A stretch of 64,000 bases of DNA from Pyropia yezoensis (Eukaryota > Rhodophyta > Bangiophyceae > Bangiales > Bangiaceae): assembly GCA_009829735.1 (NCBI GenBank), contig CM020618.1:35998894-36062893 (forward strand), in the 5' to 3' direction. This document shows, in pieces, positions 19,971 to 31,025 of this stretch; within the stretch, counting starts at the first letter, position 1; every line of letters starts with the position of its first letter. Below the pieces are notes generated by a model. The model was not told the origin of the DNA. It saw only the letters and a list, made by a program, of their open reading frames with translations, and searched no databases. The position numbers and the translations under genes were made by a program.

Positions 19971-22900
19971 GATGGATGGGGGGGGGGGGGAGGGCGGGGG
20001 GGAGGAAGTAGGGCCACGATGCCAGGTGGCTTCTAGTTTCGGTGGCGACAGCTCCGTGAAAGGATGGACCGGGGGGGGGTGGTGGTGATAGGGTGCAAAG
20101 AAGACAGCTCACGGAAACTGACCAAGAGACCCGACCGAGACAGAGGCGTTAGGGTGACCGGGGGGGTGGCGCCGACAGCGGCGGATGAACAGCCCACCGA
20201 AGCCGGTAGACAGGCGGTGCGGCAAATGGACCAGCCACAAGCACCAGAACCTGTGGGCGAGGCAGCATGGCCAAAACCACAAGGACGACCCCCTAGCACA
20301 CCTCCCTCTCCGAGCGCACCCCCCACCCCTCCCCTCCCCTCCCCCTCCACGTACCCCTCGTGCCTCAATGCAGGGGCAGCTGCGGCGGTGGCGGCGCCGG
20401 TTTACGTCAGGCGGCCTGACCGGCGCGACCGCCGCCGACTGTGAATTGGGTTGCGGAGGCTGCGCGTCCGCCTGTAGAGGGGGGGCGTCGGCGGGGGACG
20501 TGCGGCGGCGAGCGGGCCGTTGCACAGCGTCGTGGTCGATCCGGTCCGTGGCCGCGCGGTCGGTGGGGCGTGACGGCGGTGGTGGTGATGGCGGTGCTGC
20601 TGAGGAACAGGCACGCTGCCACGCTCAGCTCTCTTCCCCACCCGCCGCCACCCCCCCCTCCCTCCCCGTTGCGTTCCACCGCAGCCCCACACCAAGACGC
20701 CCCCCCCCAGTCAGAGCGCGCCTTTATACACAGGCGCACAGCCCCCCTCTGCGAGCGACTGCCGGCCATCCCCCACCCCCCCCCCACCCCCCTCCCCCGC
20801 CATCACCGCCACGCTCGTGGAAGCCCCCCCCGGCGGCTCTCACCTCGCCCCCGGCCGCGCCCCCACCCGAGCGGCGACGGGCGGACAAGCGCAACGCGGT
20901 GGCGCACCGGCGCGCCCGGCGCCCCACGCCCGCGTGACGCACCCGTGCAGGCGGCACTTGCGCGGTGGGGGGGGGGGCGGGAGCGGGGGGCGACCGCGAC
21001 GGCGGGCGGACCGTTTTGTCCATCGGGCAGCCCCGTCGGTGGGCGGGGCACGGCCGGGAAGGAGTGGGGTAGGTAGTGTGAGCCGAATGTGGTCGGGGGG
21101 GAAGCACGCCGTGTCCAGGATGTGTAGCCACCGAGCAAGAAAAGATGCCTCACGGCAGAGAGGGGCATCCGTCGCAGCCACAGCGCCCAGAGGGGCAAGC
21201 GGCGGCGGCGGTGGTGGCGCCCATCGGCCGCCGCCCCCCACATTCACCCCTGCCGCGGAGGCGGCGGCGGTGTCGAAACGGGGGCACGGGGGAAGGGGGA
21301 CACCGTCGACGACCGTCGGATGCTGGTGCTGCGCCGCCGCGTTACGTACACCCGCCACCGTCGGGACGTGCGCGGGAGAGCTCTCGAGAGGGGGCGCGCG
21401 CGCGCCGCGCCGCGCCCCCCACCCCTCCTACACACCCCCAATGCGAAACGCCAACCTCAAGTCAGTACGGCAATCGGGCGCGGCACACGTCCGAGCTCGC
21501 AACCGTGGCGCGAGGCGGGGGTGGCGTGAACAGGGGCACGCGGGGCGGCGGTGGAATGGCGCGAAAAAAGAAAAACAGAGGAAACAGAAAAAAACGGCGC
21601 AGCCGTACTGTAGGCGCCCCCCGCCCCGCCTACCCCCCCGGTATCTCCCAGTCGCGTGCCCACGATCGCATTGAGCTACGCCCGGGGGGGTAGAGGGCGG
21701 CGGACGCACCGCCGGACGGAGGGCAACTCCGGGCGGAAAGGAAGGGGCGCGGTGCGGCGGCCTCCACCTGGCAATGGGTGCCGTAGGGGTCCCGCTGGCG
21801 CCAGCCGGGAGCCTGTCAGACGCCAGAGGGCGGCTGCGGAGGCGGGGGGCGACGGGAAACGAAACGGCGGCGGAGCGCCACTCTCGGGCCTGGACCGAAC
21901 GGCTGAGGGCCAGACGCCCGAATTTTCCTGCACCCATACATAGTAAACCAGACGTCCTCCCGGTGCATTTGCTGCCATTCCACGAGTCCAAGGACCAGTC
22001 CCCACGAGAAACATTTATTTTTCACAGAAAACCGCAGCGTCTAAATATATTTACACGGGCTGTGGTCAATGCGTTTGAGTTGCCAGCCAAACAAACACGC
22101 TTCCTAAGGTTGAAAGAAATTCGACTGTTCTTCTCGCAACGACGAAAAAGCAGCAACCACTGAACCCAACGCAGTCGTGGAGCCGTAATGCGAGATGAAT
22201 CGCAGCGTCTGAACAAACAAGCTGCTGAGCGGAGTGCCGTCTTTTCGGTGGGATACTCTGTGTCCCTGGGACACGAGTGACGGATACCTCCGCGTGGCAC
22301 GCTTGCCTGACTGCGATCAAGCGAAGTGGCGGCACCGCATCAGCCTCTCCTGCGCCGAATGGCAACGCGCTCAGGCGCCAATCTGTGGGCTGCAGCCAGC
22401 TGGCTCCCTACAGGCGTGGAAGCTGTGTAGCTATATATACATAGAACGACAGCATTGGATTGCGACATCGTATGTAGGCATGCAGCGACTCACTGCTCCT
22501 TTACTGGCTGATGATTGGTGGACAAGCAGTGTCGCTGGTGCCGACCCCCTCACGTGGCTCCAGTTCGGCACGGTCACGCGTCGACCGCGGGGCCGGTTCA
22601 CAGTGAGGCCAGCGCCCGTGGCCTGCAGTCCAGTTCTTATGCCACGCCACCGGCTGGCGGTCGGGATGCTGCGGCCCACGGGACGGTGCCAGCCGGCAGT
22701 CCCGCCTGGCGCATGGGGTCACCCCGACGGTCGGGGTGGGGTTGAGGGGTGGTAAGGGCTTCTCACGGAAGAGATCCCAGTAGCGGGGGGAGGTCCACCC
22801 CCTTTGGCGACCCCTTCCCGCGCCCTCCCGATCACTGAAGCTTGACATGATGGCGTTGGTGGCGGGTGACCGTAGATAGCCATGGCGCACCCCTCCGGAG

Positions 22901-23629
22901 CTGGCTATGGGAACGCTGCGTGGCAGGCCCGACCTCGAGCGCCCTGCCTTTACCACGCGAGATCCGCTGTCCGACGCGCACGGTATGCCATTGCCAAGCA
23001 GGTGGCAGAAAGGGGCGGGCGCCACTTGGGCGGCAACGCCGAAAAATACACAAAAAAAACAGGCGGCAGATAAGACGATGTCCACCAACAGCGCCCAACG
23101 GCGAGAGGGTGGGGGGAGGTGCGTCAGTGAGAGCTCATGATGATGGGCTAGGGGGGGGGGAGGGGAGGAGGCGCCGCGAAACGGAGAAAAGGAGAATATA
23201 TAGGAGCATAGGAGCTGTCGGGTGAGGTTTGCCGGGGATGGTAAGATGCGGTGCGTGAAGGCGATGGACGTGCGGGCGACAGGTGGCCGTAGGCAACAGA
23301 GGGGGCTCCCCCCCCCCCACCCCAAACCCCCCAGCGAAGGCACGTGCCAGCCGTCTGGCCGCACGCTCTCAACCCCCCTCGCACAGGCGCCGGCGCGGCG
23401 GTGGCGTCTATGGTGCCCAGTGCCGTAGCACCACGCCGGCAGCGCAGCGGGGCGCGGCTCAATCAACCTGGGTGGCGGGCGGGTCGGGCCGCGTCGCGTC
23501 GCGTGGGTGGCAGTCGCCCGCCGCTGGTGGCACCTGTCCAAAACGCCGCCCGCCAACAGGCGGGTGCCCCCCCCCCCCCACAATGGACAGGTGCCACCAG
23601 CCCCTGCAGGTGGGGGGCGATCTCCCCCG
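19971..23629. other. Long stretch with no convincing gene
   Basis: GC-rich, with many poly-G and poly-C runs of 8-10 bases. Frames in all directions are open but low in complexity. The part 21990-22480 is AT-richer and has no coding signal. Spliced genes with very short exons could be missed here. Confidence 0.45.
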
Positions 23630-25183
23630 CCCCAACCGTCGGCCGACGGCTCGAAAATACCGCCGCCCACCCACCGCCGTCCCACCCGACCGCCCAAGCG
23701 GACATGCACCCGCAAGCCGCCCCCTACCGATCTCTGGTCGCCCGCATCCCCCGAACCCCCCGCGCGTGCCCAGGTGCTTTGTTGCTTGCCCACCAGCCTG
23801 CGGCATGCCCTCTGGCAGCCGCCCCGCTGGCACACCCTCTCCACCGTGCCGTGTGGCAGCCGCAGCGGCCGCTTCAGGCGCCAGCCGCGACGCTGCCGCA
23901 CAAGCGCGGCTGGGGTGCTGCATAAATGTGACGCCCTGCCGGCGTGCCCTGCCCTCGTCCCCCCATGCTCCCATAACCCACAGCGGCCTGCCTCTAGCCG
24001 GCCACCCACCCCACTCGACATACCACCAGCCCACCCCACCACCCCCCTCCTCGCGCTCCCCGCTCTCGCACACCCACTCCCCGTCTGGGCTGGTCGTCGC
24101 CATGGCGCGCTCCCACCCCCGCGTTGCCGCCGTCGTGGCCCTGACCGCCGCGGTCGCCGCCGTCTCGGCAGCGGGCCTCGCCGCCGTCCACGTTGCTGCC
24201 GTCGCCGCCCCGTCGGCGGCAAAGCTGTCGGCGGCCGCCAAGGCCACGGCGGCCACCACCGGGGCGGCGGCCACCGACGCGGCGGCCGCCGTCAAGGCGG
24301 CGGTCAAGGCCGGCCCCGCCCCGTTTGACCCCGCCGCCTCCACCGAGACGCTCGTCAGCGCCGCCGTTGCCGCAAACGTCCCCGCCGCCGACGCGCGCGC
24401 CTTCCTGGCCGCCATTGCCGCGGGCGCAGACGTCCGCACCGCCATTGCGGCCGTGCGGGGGGCGCAGCTGGAGGACGCGCGGGCGGCGGCGGCCAAGGCG
24501 TTGGCGGCAAAGGCCGCCGCGGGGGGGGGGGCGCCGCCCGCCGCCGCCGCCGCCGCCCCCGCCGTCCGCCCCGCCGTGCCGCAGCCGCCCACGTTGACGG
24601 TGTCGGCCAGTGGCAACAGCGCCACCTCGTCGTCGTCGGCGGCGGCCGGCAGTGGCAGTGTGGACGCGGCGGCAAAGGACACTATCATCGAACTGATCAA
24701 CTACCCGCCGCCGCCCATCGTCCCTGGCCAGATGATTGACAACAACAACCCGCGCAACCCGGGCTCCAATCAGTGCTGCTACGATACGGCCCGGTGGGTG
24801 CCCTTTGTGCAGAACCTGGATCAGTTCCACAAGCCCTGCTGCGACATCATCTGCCACTATGGGGCCGCGTTGGGCTACCAGACACTGTGGAATTGCTGCA
24901 GGTACAACCAGTCGTACCTCTTCTGGTATGGCCAGTGTCCGTGGTGGGTCAACTACAAGCCGAGCTGGCTGTCGCGTTGACGGTGTGGGGGTCACGTGGA
25001 TGGTGTGGTGGGGTGGGGTACGTCGTGTGCCGTGCACGGCACGCGTCGCCGGGCACGGCAACCGTACATATTGTGCGGTACATGGTCATGTGGGTAGCAG
25101 CAGTCACAATGCATGTCATGCTGATGGGGCGAAACAATCTCACATTAATACTATATCTTTTGGGAACTCACGACCGCACCTTA
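23630..25183. repeat. Segmental duplication, copy 1 (inverted relative to copy 2 at 48375-49935)
   Basis: This block matches the reverse complement of 48375-49935. Identity is close to complete from about 23920 through the coding sequence to 25183 (a handful of differences seen), but falls to roughly 80 percent and lower between 23630 and 23800. The right end is sharp: after the shared CGACCGCACCTTA, copy 1 enters the 166-bp inverted repeat and copy 2 enters a MITE-like repeat. Confidence 0.85.
24102..24980 (+). CDS. Small secreted Ala-rich protein with an eight-Cys C-terminal domain, copy 1
   Basis: 292 residues. Residues 1-36 form a signal peptide or membrane anchor (VVALTAAVAAVSAAGLAAVH). 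Residues 37-200 are Ala-rich and helical. Residues about 195-292 form an ordered domain, starting IIELINYPPPPIVPGQ and rich in aromatic residues, with eight Cys in the pattern CC, CC, C, CC, C (NQCCYDT, KPCCDIICH, WNCCRY, GQCPWW). It is probably exported, with disulfides, perhaps a wall or matrix protein; no known family recognised. The start is the first ATG after a possible TATA (CATAAATG at 23921-23928). The product is almost identical to the copy at 48579-49457; by eye they differ by one residue (Val versus Ala in LTVSASG). Confidence 0.75.
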   Translation: MARSHPRVAAVVALTAAVAAVSAAGLAAVHVAAVAAPSAAKLSAAAKATAATTGAAATDAAAAVKAAVKAGPAPFDPAASTETLVSAAVAANVPAADARAFLAAIAAGADVRTAIAAVRGAQLEDARAAAAKALAAKAAAGGGAPPAAAAAAPAVRPAVPQPPTLTVSASGNSATSSSSAAAGSGSVDAAAKDTIIELINYPPPPIVPGQMIDNNNPRNPGSNQCCYDTARWVPFVQNLDQFHKPCCDIICHYGAALGYQTLWNCCRYNQSYLFWYGQCPWWVNYKPSWLSR

Positions 25184-25346
25184 AACGTGGACCCAAGTTC
25201 ATGGGACAGAGTCAGAGTCACAGCTGAAACAAAACCCAATTGAGAGTTGAAACTTGGGACAGGAGGGAAGGAACAGCGGTCGCTGTCGTCGTCGACGCTG
25301 TACCAACACAGAAAGATCGGGCGCTGAGGCGAAGTGGGTCTCTTGC
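25181..25346 (-). repeat. 166-bp inverted repeat, left arm (partner at 28305-28470)
   Basis: The reverse complement matches 28305-28470 over the full 166 bases with about six mismatches. It begins with GCAAGAGACCCACT and ends CCACGTTTAA when read on the minus strand. It lies just beyond the 3' end of the membrane-protein gene, in the same relative position as its partner beyond the esterase gene. Confidence 0.9.
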
Positions 25347-25399
25347 AAAGTTGAGACACATCCGGGCGCTGCCATGACAATGAGGCCAAAGGCAGGGCC

Positions 25400-26182
25400 T
25401 CATGCGCGCTCGGCCGCCTGCCGCAGGCGGCGGGCCGCGCGCGACTCAGCGACGGCGGCGGCGACGACACCGACGCCCAGCCCCCCCCCGACGGCCAAGC
25501 TCCCCCAGTCCCCAAGGACGACCCCCCGCGCGGCGCGGTCCGCCAGGAAGAGGACGAGGAAGAAGACAACGACCCCGTTGGCGAGCCGGCACCCACGGCG
25601 CAGCACCCAACCGGCGGCCGCACCAGCGAGATCCGCTGTTGCCTCCCTCTTGGCCGCCGCCCCGCCGCCGCCAGCGCCGCCACTGCCGCTGCCGCCGATG
25701 CCGCCATCGCCGCCAACGGCGGCGAAGACGAGGAAGGCGAGCGCGCCGTACCCCAGCGGCCCATCAACGCAGGGCGCCCACCAGGGGCTCCCCGTCGCGT
25801 TGCCCAGTGGGTGGTCCCCGCTGTCGACGAGCACGTCCACCAGCACCCTCTTGGACAGCAGCTTGGCCGCCACAATCGCGCCCATGTGTGCGACGTGCGT
25901 GACGGCGGCGGCGACGAGCAGCGCCGCGCGGGTGCTCGACGCCACCCCGACGGCCGCCGGGGTGGTACCGGCGGTCGCACCGACGAGCAGCTGACCTATG
26001 GACAGGGCCGTCGTCGCGTCAGCCGTCAGGCGGAGGCGGAGGCGGCGGACAGACGCAAAGAGGAGGGGCGTCCACGCGGTGGGGGCGGGGGCGGGGGTGC
26101 CCCATGCGGCGGCGGCGGCTAGCGCGGCGACGGACGCGGCGACGCCGAGCGCCAAGCCGGGAGCGACCGGGGAGCGCCCCAT
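25400..26182 (-). CDS. Multi-pass membrane protein, unrecognised
   Basis: 260 residues from the ATG at 26182 (MGRSPVAPG); an earlier ATG at 26221 would add 13. Hydrophobic segments: LALGVAASVAALAAAAAWG, ALLVAAAVTHVAHMGAIVAA, GYGALAFLVFAAVGG, and GVVVFFLVLFLADRAA with GSLAVGGGLGVGVVAAAVAE, so four to five helices. Between helices 2 and 3 the loop contains LVDSGDHPLGNATGSPWWAP. No family is recognised; an organellar or endomembrane protein is possible. The Arg-rich segment SVRRLRLRLTADAT after the first helix suggests cytosolic orientation there. Divergent from the esterase across 26183-26973. Confidence 0.55.
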   Translation of the reverse strand: MGRSPVAPGLALGVAASVAALAAAAAWGTPAPAPTAWTPLLFASVRRLRLRLTADATTALSIGQLLVGATAGTTPAAVGVASSTRAALLVAAAVTHVAHMGAIVAAKLLSKRVLVDVLVDSGDHPLGNATGSPWWAPCVDGPLGYGALAFLVFAAVGGDGGIGGSGSGGAGGGGAAAKREATADLAGAAAGWVLRRGCRLANGVVVFFLVLFLADRAARGVVLGDWGSLAVGGGLGVGVVAAAVAESRAARRLRQAAERA

Positions 26183-26973
26183 GGGTGCAGGGAGATGGAA
26201 GAGCGTGATGCTCTGTTTCATCTACTTCACAGTAGTGCTGCGCTGCGGCTGCTCGTATACGGACGCGCCCTTCACAGCACGAAGACAACCGGAAAAGGAC
26301 GACTCTGCCCTCACCGTTTCTCACGAGTCACGCCCTCCACACTCTGCATACCCCATGCCCTCCCCTCGACGCCAACCCTCTCACCAAGAAGCTCCAGCTG
26401 TCGGGGACAGTGCAACGCGGCCCTTGTGCCCAGTCATCGTCCCTGCGCCTCCCCGCACCCCACGAGTGACAGTTTTCCGCTCTTTTTTTTCTTGGCTCGC
26501 GTTCTACCGCCATCTTACTCGTCTGCCGGATCTGCTCCCGTGACGTCGGTTGACGTGGCGCTGTCCACGAGGATCTTCAAGTCTGGATTGATCTTGTGGC
26601 CATCACCACCCGACAAACTGTCTGGAAGTGATGGCGCCTCGTGCCTGGCCCGCGCTCTATGGCGGCCGCGCCACGGGGGCCCAGCTGAGCTGCCCGACCT
26701 GACTGCCCCGCAGCGAAGGCTCCCACGCAGACGCTGCGGTGCGGCGTCAGTCTATGTATGTATACCAGCCCAGCGTGGCGCATGCGGGCATTGGGGGTTT
26801 CGCTTGGTGCGCCGCGCCCGCTCGCCCAGTCGTCAGGCGAGCGTATAAGACGCGCTTCACCGCCGCCGACCCGACGTCGCCGTCTCAGCTCTCAGCAACC
26901 CCCCCCGCTGTACCACCCGCAGCCGTGGCGCACTTTCCCCTGACCACTTTGCCGCCCCCCCCGACAAGCGGTC
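26183..26973. promoter_or_regulatory. Divergent intergenic region with a TATA box for the esterase
   Basis: A TATAAG at 26844-26849 (in GCGTATAAGACG) lies 125 bases upstream of the esterase start and is the best TATA box in the window. The rest of the gap shows no coding signal; the membrane-protein promoter should lie near its left end. Confidence 0.55.
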
Positions 26974-28086
26974 ATGGCGGCTGGCATGGTTGCCCCCCTG
27001 CTCCTACTGGCGGTCCTCCTCGGCGGGCAACTGCCCGCTTGCGCCCTGACCGCAGACGAGGCGTACGTGTTCCCTCCCACTGCAGCGTTGCCCTACGCCA
27101 TGGAGCGCGTGGCCTTCCTGCCGGCAGACGACTTGCGTCGCGACATGGCCTCTGACGCACGGTACGTGCCCCCTCCTGGGACACTGCCCCCGGACAGCAT
27201 CCCGCCGTCCACGCCGCTACGCTGTGGTGCCGTCCTCGACGGCACTGCTCACACGGTCCGTTGCGCGCCGGGGCCGCCGGTGGGGGGCTGGGTACTTGAG
27301 CCGCCTACGCGCCCCACCGCGTCGGTGGTGGTGCTGCACGGCTTTGCCGAGGCACCCCGCCTGTATGCGACGCTCCTGCAGACGCTCCTCACGACCGCGC
27401 CGCGATCTGCGTTTGCGTCGGTGCGGTGGGTCTTCCCCTACGCCCCACTGTACGGGTCGCAGCTGGTGCCGTCCCCCTTTTCGACCGTCCACGCGTGGTA
27501 CGATGGCAGCTCGCTGGGATCCATATTTGACCAGCTCGTCAACGGCACGGATGTGGGGGTGGTGGAGAGGCGGCTACTCAACGGCACCATCGAGACGGAC
27601 CGCCTGGGGCTCTTTTTCTCTACCCGCCGCATCGAGGCCATTGTAGCGGCCGAGCGCCGTGCCCTGCGCCGCAGCCGCCGTCGCGGCGGTGGCGGTGAGG
27701 GCGGCCGCGATGCCGGGCGGGTGGTGCTGCTCGGCCACAGCCAGGGCGCGGCGATGGCCACCCACGTAGCGTTGCTGAGCCGCACCCGCCTCGACGGCGT
27801 CGTGGCGCTCGAGGGCTTTGTGTCGGGAGCCCGACTGCTGTCGCGGCTGCCCGCCGCGTATCACCGCGGCCTCCGAGGCTACCGCGTGGAGCTGGTCGCG
27901 GGAGGGGCTGACGCGATCGTCACGCCGACATTGGTAGAGGCGAGCGCCCGCATTGTGCGGCGGCTGCTCAAGGGGTCCGCGCGAGTGTCGTACACGCTGC
28001 TGCCGGGGGTGACGCACCAGAGTTTCTTTACACCGGGCCACGACGCGGTGGCGGTGGCCAGCGTACTGCGGCGCTTCCTGGAGTGA
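26974..28086 (+). CDS. Secreted alpha/beta-hydrolase, acyl-protein-thioesterase/carboxylesterase (Abhydrolase_2) type
   Basis: 370 residues, one exon. Residues 1-25 are a signal peptide (VAPLLLLAVLLGG, then PACAL). The fold starts at VVVLHGFAEAP (oxyanion region, near residue 118). WYDGSS follows the PYAP segment, as in acyl-protein thioesterases. The catalytic triad is visible: Ser256 in GHSQG, Asp313 in AGGADAIV and His348 in PGVTHQSFF. Family members are mostly cytosolic and about 220 residues; this one has a leader, an extra N-terminal 90 residues and an Arg/Gly loop before the nucleophile elbow. It likely hydrolyses esters or thioesters in the secretory pathway or outside the cell; the substrate is unknown. 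Two NGT sites could be N-glycosylated. Confidence 0.85.
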   Translation: MAAGMVAPLLLLAVLLGGQLPACALTADEAYVFPPTAALPYAMERVAFLPADDLRRDMASDARYVPPPGTLPPDSIPPSTPLRCGAVLDGTAHTVRCAPGPPVGGWVLEPPTRPTASVVVLHGFAEAPRLYATLLQTLLTTAPRSAFASVRWVFPYAPLYGSQLVPSPFSTVHAWYDGSSLGSIFDQLVNGTDVGVVERRLLNGTIETDRLGLFFSTRRIEAIVAAERRALRRSRRRGGGGEGGRDAGRVVLLGHSQGAAMATHVALLSRTRLDGVVALEGFVSGARLLSRLPAAYHRGLRGYRVELVAGGADAIVTPTLVEASARIVRRLLKGSARVSYTLLPGVTHQSFFTPGHDAVAVASVLRRFLE

Positions 28087-28304
28087 GGGGCGGGAGAGGA
28101 GGGGCGGGGGCGGCGTGGCACGTCGGCGTGCCCCTGCCGCCATGAGCGGCCGTCGCAGGTGGCGTGCCCCACGGAAGGGATGCGGTCGCGCCAGGCAGCG
28201 AGGGGAGGCCAACCGCAGACGGCCCGCCTCGTCGCCCTTGTTGTCCATCCACGAAATCTGGCCATACGTCTCAAACGCCTCTCTACTGACAATGTCAATG
28301 TCCT

Positions 28305-28470
28305 GCAAGAGACCCACTCCGCCTCAGCGCCCAATCTTTCTGTGTTGGTACAGCGTCGACGACGACAGCGACAGCTGTTCCTTCCCTCCTGTCCCAAGTT
28401 TCAACTCTCAATTGGGTTTTGTTTCAGCTCTGACTCTGACTCTGTCCCATAAACTTGAGTCCACGTTTAA
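28305..28470 (+). repeat. 166-bp inverted repeat, right arm
   Basis: Partner of 25181-25346. It lies about 220 bases past the esterase stop codon. The LTR retrotransposon begins six bases after its end, so the retrotransposon landed immediately beside it. The two arms enclose about 3 kb with the two divergently transcribed genes. Confidence 0.9.
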
Positions 28471-28476
28471 GAGCAC

Positions 28477-29049
28477 TGTGGCTGATTCCAACGTGGCTGC
28501 AGTGTGCTTGCGGCCGCGGCTATGGGCTGTCCGATGGTGGCCAATGGTTGGCCGAGATTGCACGACGTCGGTGATTGCGTGTCACGCGGGGGTGGCTGAT
28601 TGGCGCCTCCGGGGCGAGATTCCCTGCGTCGACGGTGTGCTGGCCGTGCCCCTGCTGGCCTGTTGTCGACGTGTGTGGAGGGTGTCGCCCGTGCATATCC
28701 CAGGCCCGTTGCGTGCGCGCACCTGCGTTTTTTGTGCGTGCACGAGGGGGGGGCTTGGCCCGTGAGTGTGTGTGCGCGCCCGCATGCCTGAGGGGGCCAT
28801 GCGTGGGGGGGGGTGCCCGTGCGGGCCCGTGTGCGTGCCCTGGCGTGGGGGGCTGCGCCGGCCCTACATGAGGGCAGGCACAGCGCGTTGAGGGGACGAT
28901 TGCGAGGGGGGAGACATTGAACGACGAAGAAGAAGGACTCTTGGATTGCTGTGTCTGGGGCGTGCACGGACGTCGGCTGCCCCATCTACACAGATCCGCG
29001 GTCGGTAGCAGGCCGTGAGTCTGATACGATTTCTGCCAATACTGCCACA
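28477..29049 (+). repeat. 5' LTR
   Basis: 573 bases, TG...CA ends, including an imperfect TGTG/GCAC-rich middle. Immediately downstream begins the leader with a GA microsatellite at about 29072-29092. I could not assign a primer-binding site to a particular tRNA. Confidence 0.93.
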
Positions 29050-29486
29050 TTCGCGAATCACCTGTACTGGCGAGAGAGAGAGAGAGAGAGAGAACCGGTG
29101 CGTGAGCGGGCGACTGCCTAGTGTTTGTCTCTATCCTGTTTCTCCACGCAGGTCCCCCAGGGGACTTGAACTAAGGGGGGTACCGAGTCGTGAAGCCGTG
29201 GGGGCCTGGGGTCGAAAGGCCTGTCTAGAAACCCACGGGGGAGCGTACGAGGACCTACCACAAGGTCTACGTCACGACCCCTCCTGGGTAACACCGGAGC
29301 GCCGGGTAGGCTTGGGTACGGACGCCCGCAACCCTGACAGGGTGTCTCGGGGGACTGGCGTGGTGAGGCGGGGTGGAGGCAGGCGCTGGGTGGTCGACCT
29401 GCGCGCATCGGTGAATTGGGACCTGTGACTACTATTGTTCTACCAACGACTACCTCGTGACCGAGCAGCCGCATCACATCTTCAAC

Positions 29487-31025
29487 ATGACGGACCCGTC
29501 GGGCAACAACTCGCCCCCCGCCACAAATTTTATGCCACTGGCCGATCCCGCCATGCTGTCTGTCGAGCAGATGGGGTTTATTTCCTCTGTCCGCATGCTT
29601 GAGGCGGAGGTGCGCGAGTCCACCCTATCTGGCGAGCAGGTGAAGGCTGCTGTGGCCGACCTGTTTCCGCCCGCGGTCCTCTTTGGGACCGACATTGCCA
29701 CGTTACCGTACGCCCACCGCGAGCTGCGCAAGTGGCTCGATGGGCACGGCGCCAACCTGCAGCAGCATTCATCACATCGAGTTATTATGACGCTAGCTAC
29801 GTCACTCTACGTCGACCCGGAGGACCGCGTGGCCGCTAACCAGTTGGCCTCGGACCTCGTCGCAGCTGGGCGTCGCGTGGGCGCGAGTGCGGTGGCCAGC
29901 CAACCTTCGTCGCCTGCCCGCCGCGGCGACGCATCGTCTACAGCTGGTGATCGCACGGCCCATAACATCGCCATGCGCTTTCGGGATGCGTCGTCAAAGT
30001 TCTCTGGCAACCTTGGGGAGGCCTGGATGGAGTATGTAGCGGAGTACCAGCAGGTGGCCCGAGACTACGACCTCAGCCAGGAGCAGCGCTTCCAGTACAT
30101 GCACAACATCCTCAGCGGTGACGCCAAGCGGTTTTATCTCGACAGGGTGCAGTCTTATGCCACGTCGTTCAGCCAGGCTGTTGACATGGTGAGCACCGAG
30201 TACAACTCTATTGTGCGCCAGAACCGGGTCAAGAACTACCTAGTGGGCTACCGCATGAGCACGCTGCTGAGCGACGGGGTGACGGAAGCGGCGGCGCTCG
30301 AGCAAACTTACAAGACGATCACCAAGCTCGCGCCGCAGGTGCCCCGCTCCCACCAGGGAGATGCCCACAAGGTAGAGTTTTTGAGGAGCGCTGTGGTCGG
30401 TAGCCCGTGGGCGACTGAGCCGCTGAGCCGGATTGCGACGCATGGCCTTACCTTTCAGCAGCTTTATGGAGAGCTGGAGGCCGCGCTGCACCTGCATAAG
30501 GGGGCGTGACTGGCAGTGGCCCACGCGAGCGCATCTGGGCACCGCCCGACCGCAACCCAAGACGTTCCCGGTATCCTGTTTACTGGCCAGGGGCGTTCCG
30601 CTCGCCCCAGTCGCGGCATGGCCGCTGGCCGCGTGAAGCGGACGGCTGCCCCTTCCCGCTCGAGTGGTGTGGACCCGCTGTCAATCATGGGGTGCTTCAA
30701 CTGCGATGACGCTGGGCACACTATGAAGGACTGTCCCCGCCCGATTGACGCGTCCAAGGCAGCCCAGCGCCGGCTCGAGTACTACTCCAAGAAGGACTCG
30801 GGCAAGGCCTCGGCCGCCACCGTGCTATTCCAGCTATGCACTCAACTGGACGCCATGCTGATTGGTGAGCGCACCACTGAGGCAGAGGACGAGGACGGTG
30901 GATCCGGGGGGTGTGATGAGGATGACCGCCAGCTGTTTGACGCTCTGTTGGCGTCGCGCGGCGGCGCCCCCAAGGCAGGCGCGGCGGACACCGACACTAA
31001 GGCGGATTTTGCGATGGAGGAATGA
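29487..31025 (+). CDS. Retrotransposon gag, with an in-frame TGA before the zinc knuckle
   Basis: The frame starts at the ATG at 29487 and runs to 31025, interrupted once by TGA at 30507-30509. The first part (340 residues) is a helical capsid-like protein (for example NIAMRFRDASSKFSGNLGEA, then FQYMHNILSGDAKRFYLDR). The second part, in the same frame, holds a nucleocapsid zinc knuckle of the form CX2CX4HX4C near 30690-30735 and an acidic tail. The TGA is followed by C (TGACTG), a context that can be leaky, but a simple disabling mutation is equally possible. The final TGA overlaps the ATG of pol (ATGA at 31022-31025). Confidence 0.85.

Noticed and set aside
22501..24222. Minus-strand frame of 573 codons, with a counterpart at 48859-49926 plus
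   Set aside because: It is antisense to the Cys-rich secreted gene and only follows its duplication.
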